Assembly: GCF_018882125.1 (NCBI RefSeq) | Contig: NZ_JACVOZ010000001.1 | Location: 186,001-250,000, forward strand | Source: Polynucleobacter sp. AP-Melu-500A-A1 | GTDB taxonomy: Bacteria > Pseudomonadota > Gammaproteobacteria > Burkholderiales > Burkholderiaceae | Length of the DNA stretch: 64,000 nt | Direction of reading: 5' to 3' | Shown here: positions 35,686-42,348 of the stretch, piece after piece | Layout of the letters: each line of letters starts with the position of its first letter | How positions within the stretch are numbered: position 1 is the stretch's first letter | Program-made: the position numbers and the translations under genes | The notes under the pieces: generated by a model | The model's input: the letters and a program-made list of their open reading frames with translations, nothing else | Database searches by the model: none | Told to the model about the DNA's origin: nothing

Positions 35686-35707
35686 ATTTCCAATTATATG
35701 GAAATAT
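35684..35707 (-). promoter_or_regulatory. arsR promoter/operator
   Basis: ATATTTCC-(8)-GGAAATAT inverted repeat covering the ATG. A minus-strand TATAAT (35693-35698) lies inside it, seven bases before the ATG, so the arsR message is probably leaderless and repressor binding would block the -10 box. Confidence 0.7.
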
Positions 35708-35728
35708 ATTTCACAATTGTGACAAATG

Positions 35729-35862
35729 ATGTCGTTTAAAACGACATGGCCAGTACAAAGATGTCTAATGAATATGTCCTTTTAAAGGACGATTCTTAAT
35801 CAGGATATCCGAGGCCGATGGTGCCTAACCCTGCAATGCCCAAAAAGAAAATAGCCCAACAA
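35729..35862. repeat. Palindrome repeat P3 (best copy)
   Basis: A 19-bp perfect inverted repeat ATGTCGTTTAAAACGACAT (35729-35747), a second one GTCCTTTTAAAGGAC (35776-35790) 28 bases later, then GGATATCCGAGGCCGATGGT... leading into R15. Related copies at 22019, 33480 and 34118. Confidence 0.75.
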
Positions 35863-35942
35863 GTGAGCTATTCAGTTGCTAGATGGCCCGGGGCGGAATC
35901 GAACCAGGGCCTGGGGGTGCTTGACTCTGCTTTAGGCTAATG
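35840..35942 (-). repeat. Array repeat R15 (closest to tRNA-Phe)
   Basis: AATAGCCCAACAAGTGAGCTATT hairpin in place of the usual one (35849-35872), then TGGCCCGGGGCGGAATCGAA (35883-35902) and CC, identical to the tRNA-Phe 3' part, then AGGGCCTGGGGGTGCTTGAC. Next to the yoeB stop codon. Confidence 0.85.
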
Positions 35943-35948
35943 CCCACT

Positions 35949-36215
35949 TCATTCGTAGTGAGTCCACATTCTTAAGACTCGAACCGTCTTCTCCTTGCGC
36001 AAAATTTCATAAACTAAGCGATGTTGGATATTAATTCTGCGTGAGTAAGCCCCCTTTAGATCACCAACTAACTTCTCATAAGGCGGCGGATTTTGGAGAG
36101 GGTCTACTTCTAAAATATCCAGTAAAGCCTGAGCTTTATCTTTAAGGCCTGCGGCAGATAGTTTTTTAGCATCCTTAATGGCATATTTGGAATAAGCTAA
36201 ATTCCAAGTCACCAC
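35949..36215 (-). CDS. YoeB/Txe-family toxin (mRNA interferase)
   Basis: An 88-residue RelE-fold toxin. Family signatures: AIKDAKKLSAAGLKDKAQALLDIL, PYEKLVGDLKGAYSRRINIQHRLVYEI and the C-terminal MWTHYE with His and Tyr in the position of the YoeB catalytic HY. Cleaves mRNA on the ribosome when free. Overlaps the antitoxin gene by seven bases. Confidence 0.88.
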   Translation of the reverse strand: MVTWNLAYSKYAIKDAKKLSAAGLKDKAQALLDILEVDPLQNPPPYEKLVGDLKGAYSRRINIQHRLVYEILRKEKTVRVLRMWTHYE

Positions 36216-36451
36216 TTCAATGCCCTTTTACTTTTAGTAATAGGCTCAGCCATTGACTCTTTAATTGACTCACGCATTCCTGGAACTGCTAATAGATATA
36301 AGGTTTCTTGGATAGCGCTCCAGTCTTCTTCAGAAACTAAAACAGCATTTGCTCGCTTACCAGAAATGACTACTGGCTTGTGTGACTCTGCCGCTTGATC
36401 AATTAAACGGTAGAGACCTGCTCGAGCTTCACTTGCGGTTAATGTGGTCAT
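36209..36451 (-). CDS. YefM/Phd-family antitoxin
   Basis: An 80-residue antitoxin: N-terminal dimerisation/DNA-binding part TTLTASEARAGLYRLIDQAAESHKPVVISG and a C-terminal tail that wraps the toxin. ATG 36451 is preceded by AAGGAG at eight bases; 16 open codons further upstream overlap the promoter and are not used. Its operon ends at repeat R15. Confidence 0.88.
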   Translation of the reverse strand: MTTLTASEARAGLYRLIDQAAESHKPVVISGKRANAVLVSEEDWSAIQETLYLLAVPGMRESIKESMAEPITKSKRALKW

Positions 36452-36470
36452 GATTTCACTCCTTTTCAAT

Positions 36471-36499
36471 AGAGTACGCAAAAGCGTACGCTTTGTCAA
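36471..36499 (-). promoter_or_regulatory. Toxin-antitoxin promoter with embedded operator
   Basis: On the minus strand TTGACA (36499-36494), a 17-base spacer, TACTCT (36476-36471). The spacer holds the perfect palindrome AAAGCGTACGCTTT (36481-36494) and a second GTACGC half-site, a likely site for YefM/YoeB autorepression. Confidence 0.75.
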
Positions 36500-36529
36500 G
36501 TGACCATCTCATCCACCCGACTAAAAGAA

Positions 36530-36556
36530 AATGCCCCGCACGAAGCAGGGCATTAT
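36530..36556 (-). terminator. Terminator, probably of the tRNA-Phe transcript
   Basis: ATGCCCTGC-TTCGT-GCGGGGCAT stem with a TTTTCTTTT run on the minus strand. The IS element has separated it from tRNA-Phe by about 1.3 kb. Confidence 0.7.
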
Positions 36557-36562
36557 TTGTAC

Positions 36563-37868
36563 GACTCGACACATAGTTAACACTTTATACCGGACACATA
36601 CTTTACAGTTTTTGGCATAGGAGGGACCACTCTATGCCGTGGAATGAAAGTACGAAGATGGATGAAAAGCTACGTTTTGTGTCTCGTTACCTCGATGGCG
36701 AGAAAATTACTACCCTGTGCCAGGAGTTCGGAATCTCCAGAGTCACTGGCCATAAGATCATTGATCGCTATAAAGACAGTGGTTTAGAAGCCTTTACGGA
36801 TCGCAGTAGACGACCCTTTCGGCAAGCCAACCGCTTGCCCTTCCAGGTCGAGCAATTGATCGTGAATCTGAAAAAAGAGTTCCCCACCTGGGGTGCTCCT
36901 AAACTGCGCGACCGCATCCACACCCACTATCCTGAGTTGGCACTGCCCGCTAAGAGTACGGTGCACGCAGTTCTGGATCGCCATGGTTTAGTCAAAAAGA
37001 AACGGCGCCGGTATGGCAAGCTTGAAGGTACCGCATTAAGCAATACGCAATCCCCTAATGCCCTATGGTGCGTGGATTACAAAGGGGAGTTTATGCTCGG
37101 CAATAAGCAGTATTGTTATCCTTTAACGGTCACCGACTATGCCTCGCGCTTTTTGATTTGTTGTGAGGGCTTAGAGAGTACCAAAGAAGCCGGAGCCTTT
37201 ACGGTCTTTGAGCAACTCTTTAAGGAGTATGGGCTGCCGGGCAGTATCCGCTCAGACAATGGGGTGCCGTTTGCCTGCGCTAATGCGCTTTATGGCCTGA
37301 GCAGTTTGTCAGTGTGGTGGTTACGCTTAGGTATTGGCATTGAGCGCATTAAGCCCGGTAATCCCCAGCAAAATGGTCGGCATGAACGCATGCATTTAAC
37401 ACTCAAGCAAGCGACTACTAAACCCCCAGCCAAAACGATGTTGCAACAACAAGATAAGTTCGAAGACTTTATCTATGAGTACAACTTTGAGCGACCCCAT
37501 CAAGCCTTGGAGATGAAAAAACCTGCGCAGCTCTATACCCCATCAAGTCGAAAATATGAAGGGTTGCCAGATGTCAGTTACCCCTTCCACGACAAAACAG
37601 TGACCGTGACCAACTGTGGGCGCATCTGTCTTGATGGCAAGAAGATTCACTTTAGTACTGTGTTCGCTGGTCATGACGTGGGCCTGCGACAAGTCGAAGA
37701 AGACGTGTGGTTAGTGAGCTTTATGGATTACGATATGGCTTACTTTGATATGGAGTCTTCAAGGGTACAAGCCCTAGAAAACCCATTTGGTCCCAAAGTA
37801 TTGGGGATGTGATTGGTAAATGTGTAAACCATGTGGTCGGTACCGGACGTAAAGCATGTGTCCGGTAC
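36563..37868 (+). mobile_element. IS481-like insertion sequence
   Basis: Ends carry related inverted repeats: CCGGACACATACTTTAC near the left end (about 36590-36606) and, reversed, CCGGACACATGCTTTACG near the right end. Each end has a second similar motif (left GACACATAGTTAACACTTTA; right CGACCACATGGTTTACAC), as expected for multiple transposase sites. GTAC at 36559-36562 and 37869-37872 is a possible target duplication. Exact ends are uncertain by a few bases. The element separates tRNA-Phe from its apparent terminator. Confidence 0.75.
36634..37812 (+). CDS. IS481-family transposase
   Basis: A 392-residue intact DDE transposase. N-terminal helix-turn-helix (KITTLCQEFGISRVTGHKII and FTDRSRRPFRQ, about 25-75), then an rve integrase core: NALWCVDYKGEFM (first Asp, about 145), RSDNGVPFA (second Asp, about 205) and GRHERMHLTLKQ (Glu, about 245). 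AGGAGG lies nine bases before the ATG. No frameshift or stop, so it could be active. Confidence 0.92.
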   Translation: MPWNESTKMDEKLRFVSRYLDGEKITTLCQEFGISRVTGHKIIDRYKDSGLEAFTDRSRRPFRQANRLPFQVEQLIVNLKKEFPTWGAPKLRDRIHTHYPELALPAKSTVHAVLDRHGLVKKKRRRYGKLEGTALSNTQSPNALWCVDYKGEFMLGNKQYCYPLTVTDYASRFLICCEGLESTKEAGAFTVFEQLFKEYGLPGSIRSDNGVPFACANALYGLSSLSVWWLRLGIGIERIKPGNPQQNGRHERMHLTLKQATTKPPAKTMLQQQDKFEDFIYEYNFERPHQALEMKKPAQLYTPSSRKYEGLPDVSYPFHDKTVTVTNCGRICLDGKKIHFSTVFAGHDVGLRQVEEDVWLVSFMDYDMAYFDMESSRVQALENPFGPKVLGM

Positions 37869-37883
37869 GTACCTTGTGATTCT

Positions 37884-37959
37884 TGGTGGCCCGGGGCGGA
37901 ATCGAACCACCGACACAAGGATTTTCAATCCTCTGCTCTACCGACTGAGCTACCAGGCC
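37884..37959 (-). tRNA. tRNA-Phe (anticodon GAA)
   Basis: A complete 76-base cloverleaf including encoded CCA. Acceptor GGCCTGG/CCGGGCC (one U-G pair), D-arm GCTCAGTCGGTAGAGC, anticodon loop TTGAAAA (GAA) in stem GGAT-/ATCC, T-arm with GGTTCGATTCC. A minus-strand TATAAT box lies at 37971-37976. Its 3' 23-25 bases plus AAGAA are the source-like sequence of the repeats at 15-36 kb. It is the last intact member of that series. Confidence 0.97.
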
Positions 37960-38132
37960 AAGACTGGGAATTATAAATGAAACTGTGTTTTAGGCTGGAA
38001 AATCGCTTGAGACTAAGTTTGCTGTACCTCAAGTCTTAGAGGTCCTCTGAAGATTGAAGCGGGATACGCCGGCTTAATCCTATTGCGGTTGATTTATGAG
38101 CCCTCTGAGGGTTTCGTGGAGCGGGGATTGAG

Positions 38133-39401
38133 TTACTTCACAGACAAATTAATACTAACTTTTTTTCCTGATGAGTCTGAGCCTGATACCCTAACAGTAC
38201 ATGCACTAAAGTCTCCTGAGCATGGGGTTTCACCACGATAAATTACAGCAGTATCTGGTTTTGGGTGAGCAACCTTAAGAAAATCAACATCTTTTTTATT
38301 TAGCGCTCCTTTGGATGACCAGGACTGGGCAATCTCATCAATCTTGTATTCGTTATTAGTTCCGCCACTTATTTGAACTTTTACGGTAGATCCAGGCTCT
38401 GCTGACAATGAAGTGGATGATGATGTGAGCGCTAATGGGACATTTGCTAAAGTAGTAAATTGCCATTTTTGGTCCATAGCCTTGCCATTTATTGTGCCGA
38501 TAACACGCGCCTGGTATACGGTATCGAATTCCAGCGGATTTAATGGAATCCAAAACGCAAAATTCTTCATTATTTTGCCTCCTTCTGAAGTAACTAATTT
38601 ACCTTCAATTGGAATGCCATTCCCATTAACTACGATAAGTGAGAAGGACTGTACGGTTAAGGTAACTAAGGGGCCTACACCAATACTAATTGGATAACCA
38701 ACACGCTTGCCGTCCATTTGCGGCCACGGACTGGGCACTTCATTCACAATCCAATCTATTGGCGCACTTTTTTGATTTGGAGCGGGGTACACAATAATAT
38801 TTTTTTGAATATCACTGGCCCCAGGATTGCCAAAATTAATAACATAAACATAATCAAAATTATTCATTGAGCCAGGACTTGCTTGTTGAACCCGCATTGC
38901 GTCCCCCGCTTCTACATAACTTGAAAATTCAGCCTGACGGTGAAAGGGAGCGGCAATTAAGTTATCAGTAGATAGAGCGCCGTCAGGATAGTTCGTCATC
39001 GCAATATTCTCAGCAGTGCCATTTGTAACGTACCCGGCTCTCTTCATTCGGTCAGACGGAATGATTCCAGTAAAGCCATCTTTACCAGCAGTTTCATTGT
39101 GCATTTCTAGACCAAGCGAATTATTTGTCACAATATAATTTGCATGCGCTGCAGCGGAAGCTTGCAAGTTTTTATTGAATTTAAAGGCTGGCAAGCCAAC
39201 TTCAGCCCGACGCTGATTAATCCGCTCAAAAGCACTTTTACTCAGCTCTTCTAACTCTTGGATTGATGGGATGCTTGGCTTATTTTGTGAATGCGCATTA
39301 TTGGAAATGCTCAATAAGACAGCCAAGCAAAGCAAAGATGTAAAAGAGATGAAAATAAACTTGATACGCAACGCTTGATTGGTAAAGCGAAACATCATCA
39401 C
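38133..39401 (-). CDS. Secreted CAP-domain (SCP/PR1-like) protein
   Basis: A 422-residue exported protein: membrane/signal segment (residues 12-38), CAP domain from about 55 to 200 with the typical INQRRAEVGLPAFKFNKNLQASAAAHANYI, MHNETAGKDGFTG and GTAENIAM motifs, then a C-terminal region (230-422) of beta-strand character resembling Ig-like modules. Bacterial CAP proteins are extracellular; activity unknown. Cysteines near the C-terminus (CSGDFSAC) may form a disulfide. No array repeat follows it, so it lies outside the array. Confidence 0.85.
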   Translation of the reverse strand: MMMFRFTNQALRIKFIFISFTSLLCLAVLLSISNNAHSQNKPSIPSIQELEELSKSAFERINQRRAEVGLPAFKFNKNLQASAAAHANYIVTNNSLGLEMHNETAGKDGFTGIIPSDRMKRAGYVTNGTAENIAMTNYPDGALSTDNLIAAPFHRQAEFSSYVEAGDAMRVQQASPGSMNNFDYVYVINFGNPGASDIQKNIIVYPAPNQKSAPIDWIVNEVPSPWPQMDGKRVGYPISIGVGPLVTLTVQSFSLIVVNGNGIPIEGKLVTSEGGKIMKNFAFWIPLNPLEFDTVYQARVIGTINGKAMDQKWQFTTLANVPLALTSSSTSLSAEPGSTVKVQISGGTNNEYKIDEIAQSWSSKGALNKKDVDFLKVAHPKPDTAVIYRGETPCSGDFSACTVRVSGSDSSGKKVSINLSVK

Positions 39402-39545
39402 TCCTTAACTTTTTTATAAATTCTAAATACTGGGAATATACCTAAACTAGAAATGGTTGGGGGTTTAATTGAAACCCTATCGCTACAGTAAAAGCCCCAT
39501 GAGCTTAATTAGATGGCTACTAAATGGGTATTTAGTAGCCCATAA

Positions 39546-41537
39546 TTAGAGTTTTACATAAATATTACCTAGGCTTAAATTGTCCTGATATCTTTGATAC
39601 GCCTGGGCATATGCTGCCTCTAGATGTCGAGTAAATAATTGAGTGTTGAACAAAGGCTCTGTTAAAAGATTGGCCTTCAGTTGATTTTTAATGCCAGAAA
39701 GTTTTTCGCTATTAGTTGCCAACTCAATAGCCAAGTTCTCATACTCTTCTTGGGTTTGCGTAATAAGCTCTGGCAACCCAATCGCGGTAAGCAGGCTTGC
39801 AGACACTCTGCTTGCAAAAGATTGTCCCGCCAAGGTGAGGACTGGCAATCCCGCCCAAAGAGCATCGCTTGAGGTGGTGTGGGCATTGTAAGGAAAGGTA
39901 TCTAGAAATAAATCGGCAAGAGATTGACGTGCAAGATGCTCTGAATTTTCTATATGTCCAGAAAACACTAATCGATGACTCTCTATGCCCCGAGTCGCTG
40001 CCTCTTTAATGAGGTTTTCTTTAGCAGTAGGGTTTCCTTCAAATAACCAAAGAACACTTCCCTCTACTTTTTTCAATATCCTGCACCAGCCATCAAACGT
40101 TGATGGGCTTATCTTGTAGCTAGCATTAAAGCAACAAAAAATGAATCCTTTTTCAGGCAATCCTAGTTCAGTTTTTGTAAACATTTTTTTTGATATTGCC
40201 CTCTTAGAGTCATTAGCTTGATAGCTATTGGGCAAAAAGATGATCTTCTCAGTGTAAAAAATTTGGTTGGCATCGGGGATGAGTATGGGGTCGGCCACCA
40301 AATAGTCTATATAGTCAGCTCCACTAGTACCTGGATAACCAAGGTAGCCGATTTGAATAGGCGCAGCCCTTAATGCAAAGATTCCCATGCGCCCATCTTG
40401 CGTGTGTCCCTTAAGATCGATTGCAATATCAACTTCAAGGTCTCTTGCTAATTTAGCAATGGCTTCATCAGAAAGCTTTGTCACGTCATGGAAATGATCT
40501 ACGGCACTGACGCATCGTTGACGCATTGCATCGCAAACATCGGGACCAAATGAGAAGGCATGTATTTCATAGCGCTCCTTATCATGCAACTCGAGCATCT
40601 CGGCGATGAGATAAGCTGTGGCATGGTTATGAAAATCTGCCGAAAAATATCCAATGCGAATCTTATCTTTTTTACTTCGTCGAGGCAGTTTGCCAAGGCC
40701 ATCTTTTTGATGAAATTTATCTTGAACAAAGCTTAGCGCCTCTTGTTTATGAAAAACAGGATCGTCAATAAATGCGAGGGAGAAAAAGGGGTTAAAGCCT
40801 TTTTTGTGCCTTAGCAATCCTTGGATAAGGTCTTCATTCTTACTAAGATCAGCCCAACTACATGTCGTCGTTAATGCGAATAACATTCCCCCATAATCCC
40901 AATCAGAGATTGTCTCGGGCTGAATATTAATAGCCTTTCTAAAAGCCTCAATTGCTTCGGGATAACGCTTCAAATCATTTAGGGCGCACCCCTTGTTAAA
41001 CCACGCTTCTGCAAAATCAGGCTTCAGCTTGATGGCATGCTCATACGCATCTAGAGCTTTGTCGTGATACTTTAGGGTGTCAAAAATTTTGCCGAGATTA
41101 TAAAAAACCTCATATGAATCATTTTTTAATATAAGTGCTTTTTGATACCAAAGTAAGGCGTCTTCTTTTTCCCCCAAGCTAGCACATGCGGTCGCTAAAT
41201 CATGTAGCCCTTCAAAAAAATCGCCTGCCTTATCTAAGGCTTTAGTAAAACAATCTTTTGCCTCTTGGAACTGGTTTTTTTTAAGAAAAGAACTGCCCAG
41301 ATAATAAAATGCATTTGCTGATGCCTGCTTACCTTGGCAAGCTCTCATTAAAAGTTGATGCGCTAGCTCATGGTTTCCCTGGTTTGACTCAACATATGCC
41401 AACAGTTCATTGGCTTTTGAGTTAGAAAAATCTACTTCAATAATTTTTTTGAGTATTGCTGAAGCAAATGGGTAATTATTATTTCGAAAGTAATACTCCG
41501 CCAAAGTAATTGACTGATTAGTTTCGTTTGAATTCAT
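39546..41537 (-). CDS. TPR - GT41 (O-GlcNAc transferase/SPINDLY-like) protein
   Basis: A 663-residue cytoplasmic protein. Residues 1-240 contain about six TPR units (for example AYEHAIKLKPDFAEAWFNKGCALNDLKRYPEAIEAFRKAINIQP). Residues 290-655 form a GT41 transferase: RIGYFSADFHNHATAYLIAEML, DLKGHTQDGRMGIF, APIQIGYLGYPGTSGADYIDYLVAD, FCCFNASYKISP and DLFLDTFPYNAHTTSSDALWAGLPVLT. It should transfer a sugar (GlcNAc or similar) from UDP-sugar to protein Ser/Thr. In bacteria such genes often modify surface or secreted proteins. Confidence 0.88.
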   Translation of the reverse strand: MNSNETNQSITLAEYYFRNNNYPFASAILKKIIEVDFSNSKANELLAYVESNQGNHELAHQLLMRACQGKQASANAFYYLGSSFLKKNQFQEAKDCFTKALDKAGDFFEGLHDLATACASLGEKEDALLWYQKALILKNDSYEVFYNLGKIFDTLKYHDKALDAYEHAIKLKPDFAEAWFNKGCALNDLKRYPEAIEAFRKAINIQPETISDWDYGGMLFALTTTCSWADLSKNEDLIQGLLRHKKGFNPFFSLAFIDDPVFHKQEALSFVQDKFHQKDGLGKLPRRSKKDKIRIGYFSADFHNHATAYLIAEMLELHDKERYEIHAFSFGPDVCDAMRQRCVSAVDHFHDVTKLSDEAIAKLARDLEVDIAIDLKGHTQDGRMGIFALRAAPIQIGYLGYPGTSGADYIDYLVADPILIPDANQIFYTEKIIFLPNSYQANDSKRAISKKMFTKTELGLPEKGFIFCCFNASYKISPSTFDGWCRILKKVEGSVLWLFEGNPTAKENLIKEAATRGIESHRLVFSGHIENSEHLARQSLADLFLDTFPYNAHTTSSDALWAGLPVLTLAGQSFASRVSASLLTAIGLPELITQTQEEYENLAIELATNSEKLSGIKNQLKANLLTEPLFNTQLFTRHLEAAYAQAYQRYQDNLSLGNIYVKL

Positions 41538-41665
41538 GATTCATTGGATTTTACAAAACATCCGAGTGTGTGAAGATGAAGTTTCTCAGCCAAGGGTTCA
41601 GGATCCAACTGTTTTGACCCTTCATCCTAGCGCCTCAAGCTTTTGCTCTGCAAAGGAAAATATCC

Positions 41666-42346
41666 CTAGCTTTCGCCTTTGTTACGCGAGGTATCAATTC
41701 CTAGCGCTTTAAGTTTGCGATATAAATGGGTGCGCTCAAGACCAGTGTAATCAGAAATTTTGGTCATGCTACCGCCCATCATTTGCATCTGATGCTCAAA
41801 GTAGGCCTTCTCAAATAGATCGCGCGCTTCTCGCAACGGAAGATCGAAATAGGTTTTGGCAATGCCGCTAATGTATTCGCCATCAGGGGGCGCTTGATTG
41901 GGGGCTTCGGTTGCTGCTGACTTTAGTGAAACGCTAGCATTTGATTGAACTATTTTTTCTTCGTTTGGCTCAATGTATTTTGGCGAAAGCTCCAAAGCCT
42001 TGTTGACGGTTTTAAGAAGCTTTTGAAGTGCAATCGGTTTTTCTAAGAAATTAAGAGCGCCAATGCGAGTAGCCTCAACAGCAGTATCGATCGTGGCATG
42101 ACCGGACATCATTACTACTGGCATCGTAAGTTGGCCGGTTTTAGACCACTCTTTCAGCAAAGTAATGCCGTCCGTCTCTGGCATCCAAATGTCTAGTAAT
42201 ACGAGATCGGGGCGCATTTGTTCGCGAATAGTCCTAGCTTGCACTGCGCTTTCAGCTGCATACACAGTGTGCCCCTCATCGGTAAGAATCTCATTGAGAA
42301 GCTCCCGAATTCCCATCTCGTCATCAACAACCAAAATACTGGCCAT
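41666..42346 (-). CDS. NtrX-like response regulator without AAA+ domain
   Basis: A 226-residue response regulator: receiver domain 1-118 with acidic pair (DDEMG), phospho-acceptor Asp in VLLDIWMPETDG (about 53), Thr/Ser and Lys (LEKPIALQ); Fis-type helix-turn-helix at 178-222 (MGGSMTKISDYTGLERTHLYRKLKALGID). The sigma-54-activating AAA+ domain of true NtrX is missing, as is usual for this betaproteobacterial locus, so it probably acts independently of sigma-54. Three bases from the kinase gene. Confidence 0.9.
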   Translation of the reverse strand: MASILVVDDEMGIRELLNEILTDEGHTVYAAESAVQARTIREQMRPDLVLLDIWMPETDGITLLKEWSKTGQLTMPVVMMSGHATIDTAVEATRIGALNFLEKPIALQKLLKTVNKALELSPKYIEPNEEKIVQSNASVSLKSAATEAPNQAPPDGEYISGIAKTYFDLPLREARDLFEKAYFEHQMQMMGGSMTKISDYTGLERTHLYRKLKALGIDTSRNKGES

Positions 42347-42348
42347 GC

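Noticed and set aside
37721..37928. Minus-strand ORFs overlapping tRNA-Phe and the IS end.
   Set aside because: They read through tRNA sequence (the FDSAPGHQ-type translation is typical of tRNA antisense/sense artefacts) and are not genes.
37960..38132. A possible further array repeat upstream of tRNA-Phe.
   Set aside because: Only the tRNA promoter box and weak inverted repeats were found; no hairpin or tRNA fragment of the family.
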